DNA of 64,000 bases from Pseudomonas alloputida (lineage in GTDB: Bacteria > Pseudomonadota > Gammaproteobacteria > Pseudomonadales > Pseudomonadaceae). Under the pieces are notes generated by a model. It was not told the DNA's origin. It did no database searches and saw only the letters and a program-made list of their open reading frames with translations. Location of the stretch: contig NZ_CP128540.1 of NCBI RefSeq assembly GCF_021283545.2, positions 2,949,501-3,013,500 on the forward strand, in the 5' to 3' direction. This document shows, piece by piece, positions 53,704 to 62,248 of this stretch (the first letter of the stretch is position 1; every line of letters starts with the position of its first letter). The position numbers and the translations under genes are program-made.

Positions 53704-55577
53704 GCCCAGAGGATGGCCTGGCGGATGTACACCGGCACAACAAAGCCGGCCCCATTTGCCTCAAGTACATCTGCGAAGGCTTGGGCGTAAATACCCTTGC
53801 CAATGTCATCGGAGTCAATACGATCTAGTAGTGCGCCGGCGTAGGGCGCCCGCTGGGCGGAGCTCATGGCAGCAAAATCGAGTTTCGCGTCTGCTTTTAG
53901 GCCTTTCACCACGGTTCCATTCTGGGCCTCCCAGAGCCCAGCAGCGACGATCAGCATTGTCTTGAGGTTGTTGCCTTCCATTGCGATATCGTACTCGAAA
54001 GTTTTGTACTTCCCCGCAAACAGCCGGGCGAACTCTGACAGGCCGATGTGCTTTTGTAACCCCAGCGCCGGGTTGTCGCCGACAATACAGTTGTCTGCAT
54101 GGGGCAGAAATGGAGCGCTCTTTTGACCGCCCTCACCATCGTCCTCAATCACTGACTTTGGAGGATCGTTGTCGGTCAGTCCTGAGCACCTGACAGGGAT
54201 GTTTTCACCTTGATGCTCGGCTTTGACGTTGCAGAACAGCTGCATGAAATGGTTGAAATAGATTCCGCCCAGATTGATAACCGACACACCGTAGTCGTCC
54301 AGGGAGTTTCGTCCCTCGCCGAAGGGCTGCAGCACAATTTTGGCGAGCGCCGGCAAGACCATCGCCTCCGCTATGCCCTCGACTAGGATTGTGCCTTTGG
54401 CGAACAGCAGGTTCGACTTCGTCGCATCAAGCCACCTGTCCACAAATTGTCGGCTCTGCGTGGGCAGACCGCAGTTCTTGAGGGGGACAGCCTTGGGGCG
54501 ATTGAGGTTGGATAGATGGATAACGTGATCTACGGATACGGCAGCGGTGATCACAGTCGAGTGGGTGGTTATGATCACCTGCATTCCGCGAGCCTCAGCA
54601 GCCTTCTTGAGATGCCGAAGGAGCCGGAGCTGAAGCTGGGGATGAAGGTGCGCCTCCGGCTCCTCGATTAACAGCAGGCGCAGGTACGTTTTCTCGCCCT
54701 GCCCTGCATCGGCTTCGTAGGTCAGCTCTGCCAGAATAGAAGCGATGTACAGCAAGTTATTGTAGCCCAGGCTGTTTTCTTCCAACGCACGAAATTGTGC
54801 TGCGTCAGCCTTGCTCAAGTCTGGAAAGTACAGGAGCCTCAGCCCTTCCACGATTCGAGAGAAGCTCACTTCCGAAAACTGGATCATTGTGCCCTGAGAG
54901 AGATGAGCGCCCAGGGCAGCTTTTAGGCTCTCGCCAATTCGCTGGTTGGCGGCTTTGATAGCAAACTGATCGCTCTCTGATAGCTGACGATTGAAGTCCC
55001 CAACATGCTGCTCCAGCGGATGCAGCACACGAGCCTTTCTGGCGGCTTCTATGTCCTTGCGGCAGAGCGCTTTTAACAGGCGCGCGAGGCGAGACTGGCG
55101 TCCTTCTCTAAGCTTGGTTTCAGCGTCGCGTAACGGCGGTAGGTAAACGCAGTGGACATAGTCCAATTTCTCGGTTTCAAACGCTTTGGTGTACTCGTGG
55201 CCACCGTAAGTATGGTGTTTGAACCTGCCACGAGACTCCTGGTTTAGTGCCGTGAACGTGAGTTTTGCCTCGGGCTGGTTGCCGCACCAGGTGTCAAACG
55301 CGATGACATCGTTCTTGTCGAGACCGGAGAAGGTCGCCTGAATTTTGATCTCCTCAGCCGTGACATCATCTTTGCCAAACCCCCTGTAGAAATCACGCTC
55401 ACTGATAACCCGTTTGCCCGACTCGGAGTCATTGAAGAGCTGTCGTATCGCGCTAACTACGCCAGTCTTGCCGGCCCCGTTTTCGCCGACCAGAACGTTC
55501 AGGCCGTCATGGAGTTCGATCGAGAACGTCTCCCCAAAGCATTTGAAGCCCTGAACATCCAGCGTACGTAAATACAT
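53676..55577 (-). CDS. OLD-family ATPase/TOPRIM nuclease of a Gabija-like system
   Basis: A 633-residue OLD-type protein. The ABC ATPase begins YLRTLDVQGFKCFGETF; Walker A is GENGAGKTG (near 32) and Walker B LLIEEPEAHLHPQ (near 303). The C-terminal TOPRIM nuclease has ILVEGIAEAMVLPAL, VINLGG and a LTDND acidic pair. This is the class 2 OLD layout paired with a UvrD-like helicase, as in GajA. Start 55577 is placed by AAGGG six bases upstream; upstream in-frame ATGs at 55583 and 55640 exist. In Gabija, GajA nicks specific DNA when nucleotides are depleted by phage; here that is inferred from family. Confidence 0.87.
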   Translation of the reverse strand: MYLRTLDVQGFKCFGETFSIELHDGLNVLVGENGAGKTGVVSAIRQLFNDSESGKRVISERDFYRGFGKDDVTAEEIKIQATFSGLDKNDVIAFDTWCGNQPEAKLTFTALNQESRGRFKHHTYGGHEYTKAFETEKLDYVHCVYLPPLRDAETKLREGRQSRLARLLKALCRKDIEAARKARVLHPLEQHVGDFNRQLSESDQFAIKAANQRIGESLKAALGAHLSQGTMIQFSEVSFSRIVEGLRLLYFPDLSKADAAQFRALEENSLGYNNLLYIASILAELTYEADAGQGEKTYLRLLLIEEPEAHLHPQLQLRLLRHLKKAAEARGMQVIITTHSTVITAAVSVDHVIHLSNLNRPKAVPLKNCGLPTQSRQFVDRWLDATKSNLLFAKGTILVEGIAEAMVLPALAKIVLQPFGEGRNSLDDYGVSVINLGGIYFNHFMQLFCNVKAEHQGENIPVRCSGLTDNDPPKSVIEDDGEGGQKSAPFLPHADNCIVGDNPALGLQKHIGLSEFARLFAGKYKTFEYDIAMEGNNLKTMLIVAAGLWEAQNGTVVKGLKADAKLDFAAMSSAQRAPYAGALLDRIDSDDIGKGIYAQAFADVLEANGAGFVVPVYIRQAILWACGLEEAAA

Positions 55578-55679
55578 GAGCATCCCTTCTTCATAAATTG
55601 CTAAATAGCCGGATTCGAGCCGCGCCACCTGTACTATCACAGTGACATAGAGCTAGGTCTGCTCGTTTGCAGTGCTTAG

Positions 55680-56354
55680 TCAGGAAAAGCACATCATCAA
55701 CGGTCGTCTCGCCTCGGGAGCCATGAGCTTGGCAATCTCTTCTACCACCCATGCCGCGCAAGGCCACAGAGCCTGTACAGCCAGCAGCACGGTGAAAACG
55801 AAAAACGCTCGCAGGAGGTAGTCATGCGCCAGCTTGATATGGCTCACCTTGGCGTTGTTGCCCGGGTAGTTTTCGATGACTTTGATAGCGATAGACTTAG
55901 CCAAGCTCGCGGCGGGTTGTTGCGTGCTCCAGCAACGCGAAATGTCGCCGGCTCCCACCGTGTGGGCATTGCTCACGCGCAGTACGCAGAACGCGCTGTA
56001 CCCCGCTCGAAGGACATACGCCACTGCAAGCGCAAACACCGCCAGCGACAGGGCGCCAAGGGCTTTACTGGTCTTGTCGCTCCAAAGAGTCGGCAATAAC
56101 GACACCAACACCGGGATGAGTGCGGTTACTGCCGCAAGATAGACCCCTGCTTTCGTGTCAGCACCTTTACGACGCTCCTGTTCGGCGTCGTACATCCGGC
56201 GCGCCTCTTCCAGCGCTATTTCGCTCTGCAGATCCCAATTGCCGTCGTTGATGGATGCTTTCCACCCGGCGCGCATTTGGTCATTTGCTGCAACCTGTTC
56301 AGGCGTAGGTGGAACTAGGGTCGGCCAAAACAACTGCCTATCAAAGCGGGCCAT
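55680..56354 (-). CDS. Membrane protein coupled to the graspetide-like locus
   Basis: A 224-residue protein with a soluble N-terminus (about 1-65; charged helix EIALEEARRMYDAEQERRKG), then transmembrane segments at about 70-90, 95-120 and 180-212. The piece RRKGADTKAGVYLAAVTALI recalls the membrane anchor of Pycsar/SLATT-type effectors, but similarity is short. Its ATG overlaps the ATP-grasp stop by 14 bases, so it is coupled to that gene. It may export the peptide, give immunity, or act as a membrane effector; none is proven. Confidence 0.65.
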   Translation of the reverse strand: MARFDRQLFWPTLVPPTPEQVAANDQMRAGWKASINDGNWDLQSEIALEEARRMYDAEQERRKGADTKAGVYLAAVTALIPVLVSLLPTLWSDKTSKALGALSLAVFALAVAYVLRAGYSAFCVLRVSNAHTVGAGDISRCWSTQQPAASLAKSIAIKVIENYPGNNAKVSHIKLAHDYLLRAFFVFTVLLAVQALWPCAAWVVEEIAKLMAPEARRPLMMCFS

Positions 56355-56847
56355 TTCGGATCATCTCCAACTCATCAACGATTGCCGCAGCAATTGGGTA
56401 CCCGGTTTGATTTTCGATCCAGGCCCACTGACCGTTTGGATTGATCTCCAAAAACCACAGCTTTTCATCTGGGGCGCACACCAGATCAATAGCGCCATAC
56501 CGCAGGTTCAGACGGTGCACCAACTCTCGACATTGACCAGCCACTTGAACGGGCAAGCTAATGGCCTCGTGTCGTAAGTCAGGCCGGCTACCCCGTCGCC
56601 AGTCAACTTCGGTTTCTTCGTTATCCTGAGACCAGATGGCGGTGGCGAACACCTGAGCGCCAACGACAGTGACGCGAACATCATATTTTTTTGGCACTTC
56701 AGCCTGAATGATCAACGGGGCAAGGCCAAGCGCAGGCGCATCTGCTTCGGTCAATGGCTGCAGCCGTGAGGTGAACATCACCTTCTCCAGCGCGCCCGGC
56801 AGTACCGCTTGCCGCAGAGGCTTCCCAATAGCTGTCACCCGTGTCAT
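56341..56847 (-). pseudogene. Truncated MvdD-type ATP-grasp ligase
   Basis: The 168 residues match the C-terminal half of graspetide-forming ATP-grasp ligases (MvdD type): IGKPLRQAV, KKYDVRVTVVGAQVFATAIW, TEVDWRRGS, YGAIDLVCAPDEKLWFLEIN and PNGQWAWIENQTGYPIA. Full enzymes have about 320 residues, so the N-terminal half is missing. The frame opens inside the precursor's last core motif (56847) and is out of frame with it, as if a deletion fused precursor and ligase. The metal-binding FLEINPNGQW is intact, so the deletion is probably not old. Activity alone is doubtful. Confidence 0.75.
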
Positions 56848-57196
56848 CCTCCTCGATCACCGTATCTGTCTTGGTCATCAGCTGGAGCAGATGAGGGGCC
56901 TGCCCCTTGGAGGCCAGATCGTCGTCACTTTCGGGCTTGGAGTATGTTTTTGTGAGCGTTTCGAGCGTCACGAATGAGTCGTCATCCTCTTCACTATTGA
57001 CCTTCGTCTTGGTGAGAAGCTCGTCCAGCGCCCCACGAGCAATAACTGGCTGAGTACCATTAGGTGTCTCAACAACCCACATATCGTGCTGAGTCGAGTA
57101 ATAGCCTGGCAGATTGTCGGTACCTGTTCTCGGCACAGCGTTTCTTGCGAGCAGGGGTGAAACTGCCTTGTATGCGGAGATGGAGGCTGTAGGCAT
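56699..57196 (-). CDS. Graspetide-like RiPP precursor with three TKT/E-DD cores
   Basis: The frame is 165 codons; the meaningful part is about 1-124. A leader (1-58) contains LPGYYSTQHDMWVVETPNG. Then three spaced units follow: TKTKVNSEEDDD (62-73), TKTYSKPESDDD (82-93) and TKTDTVIEEDDT (108-119). The pattern TKT-x4-E-x-DD gives paired Thr/Lys donors and Glu/Asp acceptors, as in peptides cross-linked by ATP-grasp ligases. After residue 124 the frame only runs through the ligase in a wrong frame, so the true C-terminus is lost or lies near there. CAGGAG lies 10 bases before ATG. No BLAST was possible. Confidence 0.65.
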   Translation of the reverse strand: MPTASISAYKAVSPLLARNAVPRTGTDNLPGYYSTQHDMWVVETPNGTQPVIARGALDELLTKTKVNSEEDDDSFVTLETLTKTYSKPESDDDLASKGQAPHLLQLMTKTDTVIEEDDTGDSYWEASAASGTAGRAGEGDVHLTAAAIDRSRCACAWPCPVDHSG

Positions 57197-57630
57197 TACG
57201 CTGAAACTCCTGTATGGCGATGTGCCAACATATTACGGAGAACTGAGCGATTCGTCATGCTCGTACCTTGCTAACCACCTCTAGGCCAGTGTGTTGCGTT
57301 CCTTCGCAGCCCAAATGCTCCACAAAACTCTCCACGCCCCGTGCTTCATCTCATCGCGGCGCTGAAGATCGTGCGCAGGTATTTCCACGGCAGTTGTGCT
57401 GCAGGCACCTCCACTCGCATCCGGCCAGATGTTTAAATGTATTCCGCGCATCGCCGAGAGGTACGCTCCCAATTTAACGGGGGCCTATAAGCTCATTGGA
57501 TAGCGATGCCCTACTCTTACTCAGCCTGATCGTTACAGCCGTGCAGCTCGAGGCCCATGAGCATATCGCGCGGCACAACCTCTTGCGTAAGCGGCCAGAG
57601 AACACACCTTCAGAAATCCGGAATTAAGGG
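57197..57630. other. Intergenic stretch before the IS66 element
   Basis: About 430 bases. A minus-strand frame (57281-57472) containing RRDEMKHGAWRVLWSIWAAK may be a remnant of a small gene but is unsupported. It should hold the promoter of the RiPP-like operon; no clear one was found. Confidence 0.35.
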
Positions 57631-57685
57631 CGATGGTGTCCGCCTATTTTAAGCGGACGCGATCACCCTTATCGCTAGGATTTCC

Positions 57686-58003
57686 ATGCGCCAACGAAGC
57701 TCCTATCCCAAACCCTTTAAGGCCCAGGTCGTGCAGGAATGCCTGAAACCCGGTGCCTCAGTTTCCAGCGTCGCCATCAGCCACGGCATCAATGCCAACG
57801 TGATTCGCAAGTGGCTGCCGATTTACCGTGATAAACCCGTCGCGCCACTTCCCGCGTTTGTACCGCTGCAACCGATTCCTAAACGGCAAGCTGATGAAGC
57901 CGTGGTCATCGCACTGTCGCTGGGCGACAAATCCATCACGGTAAAATGGCCCATCTCCGACCCGGACGGCTGCGCACGTTTTATCCGCAGCCTCTCGCAA
58001 TGA
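57686..58003 (+). CDS. tnpA: IS66 TnpA (OrfA)
   Basis: A 105-residue accessory protein with a helix-turn-helix of transposase type: YPKPFKAQVVQECLKPGASV then AISHGINANVIRKWL. It probably binds the element ends. It is complete and its stop overlaps the tnpB start (ATGA). Confidence 0.9.
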   Translation: MRQRSSYPKPFKAQVVQECLKPGASVSSVAISHGINANVIRKWLPIYRDKPVAPLPAFVPLQPIPKRQADEAVVIALSLGDKSITVKWPISDPDGCARFIRSLSQ

Positions 58004-58335
58004 TGCGCATCGACGCCATCTGGCTAGCCACCGAGCCCATGGACATGCGCGCCGGCACCGAAACTGCGTTGGCCCGCGTGGTCGCTGTGTTCGGTGCGGC
58101 GAAGCCGCACTGCGCTTATCTGTTCGCCAACCGCCGGGCCAACCGGATGAAGGTGCTGGTGCACGATGGCGTGGGCATCTGGCTTGCCGCGAGGCGTTTG
58201 AACCAAGGCAAGTTTCACTGGCCTGGCACTCATCGCGGCTTGGAAGTTGGGCTCGACGCTGAACAACTTCAAGCGCTGGTGCTCGGTTTGCCATGGCAGC
58301 GAGTTGGCGCTAACGGCGCAATCACAGTGATTTAG
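58000..58335 (+). CDS. tnpB: IS66 TnpB (OrfB)
   Basis: A 111-residue protein of the IS66 Orf2 type: IWLATEPMDMRAGTETALAR, PHCAYLFANRRANRMKVLVHDG, and ending near LVLGLPWQRVG. Required for IS66 transposition in known members; mechanism unclear. The ATG overlaps the tnpA stop. Confidence 0.92.
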   Translation: MMRIDAIWLATEPMDMRAGTETALARVVAVFGAAKPHCAYLFANRRANRMKVLVHDGVGIWLAARRLNQGKFHWPGTHRGLEVGLDAEQLQALVLGLPWQRVGANGAITVI

Positions 58336-58384
58336 CCTTGCTTTTCAGCTGTGGCAGGTGGATCGCTTTGGTAAAATCCACGGC

Positions 58385-59947
58385 ATGACTTCCTCGCCCA
58401 ATCTCGCCCAAATGACACCCGAACAACTGCGCGCACTCGCTGCGCAGTTGCTGTCGAAGGTCGACACCATGGCGCGAAAAATCCATCGTGACGAGACGAT
58501 CATCGAGCAGCTCTCTCACGAGATTGCCATCCTCAAGCGCCACAAGTTCGCCAAGCGCAGCGAGCAGATCAGCCCAGCGCAAGGCAGCTTGCTGGATGAC
58601 TTGCTCAACACCGACCTTGAGGCTATCGAGGCAGAACTGAACGCGCTTCGTCCCGCCCCAACGTCGGACGAACCCCGCCAAAAGCCCAAGCGCGCGCCGC
58701 TACCGCCGCAGTTCCCACGTACCGTCATTCGTCACGAGCCAGAGAACACCCAGTGTGTCTGCGGGTGCCAGCTTCAGCGCATCGGCGAAGACGTTAGCGA
58801 GAAGCTGGATTACACACCTGGCGTGTTTACCGTTGAGCAGCATGTACGTGGAAAGTGGGCCTGCCGCCAGTGCGAAACACTGATCCAAGCACCGGTGCCG
58901 GCCCAGGTGATCGACAAGGGCATCCCGACCGCAGGCCTACTGGCGCATGTGATGGTAGCCAAATTCGCTGACCATCTGCCGCTGTACCGGCAAGAAAAGA
59001 TCTTTGGCCGTGCAGGCCTGGCGATCCCGCGTTCAACGCTGGCTCAATGGGTGGGCCAAACTGGCGTACAGCTACAACCGCTGGTGGATGCACTGCGCGA
59101 AGCGGTGCTGGCTCAGCGAGTCGTGCATGCCGATGAAACTCCGGTGCAGATGCTGGCTCCCGGAGAGAAGAAAACGCATCGAGCTTATGTCTGGGCTTAT
59201 TGCACGACGCCTTACTCGGCCCTCAAGGCGGTGGTCTACGACTTCAGCCCCAGCCGCGCCGGCGAACATGCGCGCAACTTCCTGGGCACCTGGAACGGCA
59301 AGCTGGTCTGTGATGACTTCGCGGGTTACAAGGCCAGCTTCGACCTGGATATCACCGAAATCGGCTGCATGGCGCATGCCCGCCGTAAGTTCTTCGACCT
59401 GCATGCAGCGAACAAAAGCCAGTTGGCCGAACAAGCGCTGCACTCAATCGGCGGGCTGTACGAAGTCGAACGGCAGGCCAAAGACATGTGCGATGAAGAA
59501 CGATGGCGATTACGCCAAGAAATAGCGGCGCCCATTGCACAGAAGTTACATGAATGGATGCTGGCTCAGCGCGACCTCGTGCCCGAGGGGTCGGCCACGG
59601 CCAAGGCTCTGGATTACAGCTTGAAACGCTGGGTAGCGCTGATGCGCTACCTGGATGATGGTGCCGTACCCATCGACAACAACCCGGTGGAGAACACGAT
59701 CAGACCATGGGCGCTTGGGCGCTCCAATTGGTTGTTCGCCGGGTCTCTGCGCAGTGGCAAACGAGCGGCAGCGATCATGAGTTTGATCCAGTCGGCACGC
59801 ATGAACGGGCATGATCCGTACGCATATCTCAAGGATGTACTGACGCGATTGCCGACGCAGAAAGCTAGTGAGATCGAACATCTACTGCCGCATCAGTGGA
59901 TGCTGCGTAATTGCATGGACTTGACCACCCGTTTGCACTCGACTTGA
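58385..59947 (+). CDS. tnpC: IS66 TnpC transposase
   Basis: A 520-residue DDE transposase. An N-terminal coiled coil with KRHKFAKRSEQ (about 48-58) is followed by a zinc-finger-like CVCGCQL...CRQC segment, then the catalytic part with VVHADETPVQML (Asp), CDDFAGYKASF (Asp) and PIDNNPVENTIRPWALGR (Glu). It is intact. Its last codons overlap the 23-bp repeat array, so the array is both coding and end sequence. Confidence 0.94.
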   Translation: MTSSPNLAQMTPEQLRALAAQLLSKVDTMARKIHRDETIIEQLSHEIAILKRHKFAKRSEQISPAQGSLLDDLLNTDLEAIEAELNALRPAPTSDEPRQKPKRAPLPPQFPRTVIRHEPENTQCVCGCQLQRIGEDVSEKLDYTPGVFTVEQHVRGKWACRQCETLIQAPVPAQVIDKGIPTAGLLAHVMVAKFADHLPLYRQEKIFGRAGLAIPRSTLAQWVGQTGVQLQPLVDALREAVLAQRVVHADETPVQMLAPGEKKTHRAYVWAYCTTPYSALKAVVYDFSPSRAGEHARNFLGTWNGKLVCDDFAGYKASFDLDITEIGCMAHARRKFFDLHAANKSQLAEQALHSIGGLYEVERQAKDMCDEERWRLRQEIAAPIAQKLHEWMLAQRDLVPEGSATAKALDYSLKRWVALMRYLDDGAVPIDNNPVENTIRPWALGRSNWLFAGSLRSGKRAAAIMSLIQSARMNGHDPYAYLKDVLTRLPTQKASEIEHLLPHQWMLRNCMDLTTRLHST

Positions 59948-59973
59948 CCAGTTGTTTGCATCGAATTTGAACC
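59905..59973 (-). repeat. Three 23-bp repeats at the IS66 right end
   Basis: Units at 59905-59927, 59928-59950 and 59951-59973; on the minus strand each reads like TGGTCAAG-N4-ATGCAA-N5. Four further units in the opposite orientation are at 62474-62565. Confidence 0.8.
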
Positions 59974-60006
59974 GCGCACGGGTACGCCCTGACCGGCAGA
60001 AATCGA

Positions 60007-60188
60007 CCGACTCTGTTGAAAAAGTCGGTTCGCCCAAACAGCCCGGTCATTGACTGGTTAAAACGCCTTTTTTGCACACTGCTACGTGAAATCTGAGTCC
60101 GGAAGCCTCTGCCGAAAGTAAAGATTTCAATCTCGGACGCATACTTTTCTGCTGCGGAAACCATGGTCGACTTTTTCAACAGAATCGG
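60007..60188. mobile_element. MITE-like element
   Basis: About 180 bases bounded by 21-base inverted repeats with one mismatch (CCGACTCTGTTGAAAAAGTC on the left, CCGATTCTGTTGAAAAAGTC as complement on the right). No transposase inside. It lies directly beyond the IS66 end and may be the non-autonomous remains of another IS. Confidence 0.65.
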
Positions 60189-60280
60189 CCAAAAGCGGAC
60201 GTAGCTAATAGACCACTGCTTTCGGTCAGTGCGCGGTCATGAAAGCAAGTAGCTGGCCGCAGGCACTCCGGATAAGGCCA

Positions 60281-60586
60281 TCAGCGCCCTTCGATTAACT
60301 CTCCGAACAACTCCCTGACCTTGACTTTGGCATCCGCCAACGCGACTCGGCCTTCATCGGTAATCTCGTACATGCGTCGCTCACGGCGCCCGGTACGCTC
60401 ATGGTGCGAGCGCAGATAACCTTTCTTTTCCAGACCGTGCAGCATCGGATACAGCGTGCCCGCGCTAAGCTCGTAGCCGTGGTGTCGCAACTCTTCGATG
60501 ATGGCCAGCCCGAAGATGGGAGCCTCGGCGGCGTGGTGCAGGATGTGCAGGCGGATCAACCCGCCGTAGAGGTCTTTGTCGGTCAT
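60281..60586 (-). CDS. PadR-family repressor
   Basis: A 101-residue winged-helix repressor: LHILHHAAEAPIFGLAIIEE, then ELSAGTLYPMLHGLEKKGYL and RRERRMYEITDEG, the PadR wing. It follows chrA by ten bases in the same operon. The likely operator is the 10-base inverted repeat at 61836-61869 before chrA. PadR-like genes next to chrA are known from other chromate-resistance loci. Confidence 0.9.
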   Translation of the reverse strand: MTDKDLYGGLIRLHILHHAAEAPIFGLAIIEELRHHGYELSAGTLYPMLHGLEKKGYLRSHHERTGRRERRMYEITDEGRVALADAKVKVRELFGELIEGR

Positions 60587-60596
60587 TCGCCGCCTC

Positions 60597-61808
60597 TCAC
60601 AGGGCAATGCTCAACAGCCCGCCTAGGATACCGCTGCCCAGCACGACCAGCCACGGCGGCAGCTTCCAGAACATCAACGCCACCAGTGCCACAAGGGCCA
60701 GGCCGAAGTCTTGCGGGCCATGAATCGCACTCGTCCACACGGGCTGGTAGAGAGCAGCCAGCAGCAGGCCGACCACGGCCGCATTGATGCCGAGCAGTGC
60801 AGCCTGCGTGCGCAGGTTACGGCGCAGGTGTTCCCAGAACGGCAGGGCACCCACCACCAGCAGGAAAGACGGCGCAAAGATCGCCAGAAGGCAGATCAGG
60901 CCGCCAAGCCAGCCAGTTGGTGCTTGGTTCATCGAGGCGCCGAGAAAGGCTGCAAAGGTGAACAGAGGCCCCGGCACGGCCTGCGCCGCACCATAGCCCG
61001 CGAGGAATGCATCATTGTCGACCCAGCCTGTTGGTACGACCTCAGCTTGCAACAGCGGCAGCACGACATGCCCGCCACCGAATACCAGCGAGCCGGCGCG
61101 GTAGAAGGCATCCACCATCGCCAATGTCTGATTCGGGAACACAGCTGCTAGCAACGGCAGCCCCAGCAGAAGAGCAAAGAACAGCGCCAGCCAGAACAGG
61201 CCAACGCGACGCCGCACGCTGATCGGCAGTGGATCATGGGCCTCTCCCTGTTGCGGTTTGAACAGCAGCAGGCCGACGATGGCTGCAAGGATGATGACAC
61301 TCACTTGCCCCCAGGCAGAGGGTATGAGCAGCACGAAGCAGGTCGCCGCCGCCATGATGGAAATACGCGGTGCATCGGGACACAGATTGCGCGCCATGCC
61401 CCAGACCGCCTGGGCGACCACTGCCACGGCCACCACCTTCAAACCGTGCAGCACGCCAGCAGGCATGGCATCACCATAACTGGCGATGCCGAGTGCGAAG
61501 AGGATCAGGGCAATTGCGGAGGGCAAGGTGAAGCCCAGCCACGCGGCCAGCGCGCCGCGATAGCCAGAGCGCGACAGACCGAGCGCGATACCGACCTGGC
61601 TGCTGGCCGGCCCTGGCAGAAACTGGCAAAGGGCGACAAGATCCGCATAGCTGCGCTCGCTCAACCATTGTCGACGCACCACGAACTCATCGCGGAAATA
61701 GCCCAGGTGTGCGATTGGGCCGCCGAAGGAGGTGAGCCCCAAGCAGAGGAAGATCAAAAAAACAGCCCAAGGGCTACGGTCAGTCTTGGTGATCTCAGTC
61801 ATGGTCAT
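60597..61808 (-). CDS. chrA: Chromate efflux transporter
   Basis: A 403-residue CHR-family transporter made of two homologous halves. The N half has FGGPIAHLGYFRDEFV and LCQFLPGPASSQVG; the C half VFGGGHVVLPLLQAEVV and AVPGPLFTFAAFLGA, the signatures of bidomain ChrA proteins that export chromate. About ten to twelve membrane segments. It is divergent from a broken TSUP gene. Confidence 0.93.
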   Translation of the reverse strand: MTMTEITKTDRSPWAVFLIFLCLGLTSFGGPIAHLGYFRDEFVVRRQWLSERSYADLVALCQFLPGPASSQVGIALGLSRSGYRGALAAWLGFTLPSAIALILFALGIASYGDAMPAGVLHGLKVVAVAVVAQAVWGMARNLCPDAPRISIMAAATCFVLLIPSAWGQVSVIILAAIVGLLLFKPQQGEAHDPLPISVRRRVGLFWLALFFALLLGLPLLAAVFPNQTLAMVDAFYRAGSLVFGGGHVVLPLLQAEVVPTGWVDNDAFLAGYGAAQAVPGPLFTFAAFLGASMNQAPTGWLGGLICLLAIFAPSFLLVVGALPFWEHLRRNLRTQAALLGINAAVVGLLLAALYQPVWTSAIHGPQDFGLALVALVALMFWKLPPWLVVLGSGILGGLLSIAL

Positions 61809-61835
61809 TACTTGATCTGTGACAGGGTTGGATGA

Positions 61836-61869
61836 AATTATCGATGTACGATAGCGTAAATCGATAATT
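61836..61869. promoter_or_regulatory. Operator in the chrA/TSUP divergent region
   Basis: AATTATCGAT, 14 bases, ATCGATAATT: a perfect 10-base inverted repeat with an inner TATCG/CGATA pair overlapping it (61839-61853). Likely PadR-type repressor site. Confidence 0.6.
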
Positions 61870-61882
61870 GAGGTCGACCATC

Positions 61883-62248
61883 ATGGAACTCATTCTGATC
61901 GGCTTTGCGGCACTGCTGGCTTCAGGGCTGACGTTGCTCTCTGGCTTCGGTCAAGGGACAGCGCTGATGCCAGTATTTGCCCTTTTCTTCCCCTTGCAGC
62001 TCGCTATTGCGGCCACCGCCGTGGTGCACTTCGCCAACAATCTTTTTAAGCTCGGGCTGATGGCCCAGCAGACTGATTGGTCGGTTGTGGTGAAGTTCAG
62101 CTTGCCGGCTGCCTTCACGGCAACCCTGGGCGCAGGCTCACTGGCGTTCTTCGACCAACTGCCGCGCGTCGGCCCATCTGGACACCATGGTCTTTCAGCA
62201 TCCGGAACGACGCGGAAAGAACTCCTTGGAAGCTACGCACCAGACTGA
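61883..62248 (+). pseudogene. TSUP (TauE/SafE) exporter, 3' end replaced
   Basis: From MELILIGFAALLASGLTLLS to about residue 95 (GSLAFFDQLPR, near 62165) this is a normal N-terminal part of a TSUP family transporter, including GFGQGTALMPVFALFF and FANNLFKLGLM. Beyond 62165 the sequence changes: the frame goes on as PSGHHGLSASG and stops at 62248. TSUP proteins have about 250 residues, so more than half is missing. The divergent gene is chrA; anion exporters of this kind are often kept beside chrA. Confidence 0.75.

Larger units (their letters stand above)
57630..59980 (+). mobile_element. IS66-family insertion sequence
   Basis: Three-gene tnpA-tnpB-tnpC element. Ends are approximate: the left side has a long imperfect hairpin (57625-57676, GTCCGC/GCGGAC core) and the right side ends in three 23-bp repeats (59905-59973). 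I could not see a matching inverted repeat or a target duplication. Confidence 0.7.

Noticed and set aside
57281..57472. A 63-residue minus frame before the IS66 element
   Set aside because: Part of it looks protein-like (HGAWRVLWSIWAAK), but there is no start site, no neighbour and no family match I can defend.
59865..60179. A 104-residue minus-strand frame over the IS66 end and MITE-like element
   Set aside because: It lies on repeat ends and the tnpC tail; frames like this are a usual by-product of IS termini.
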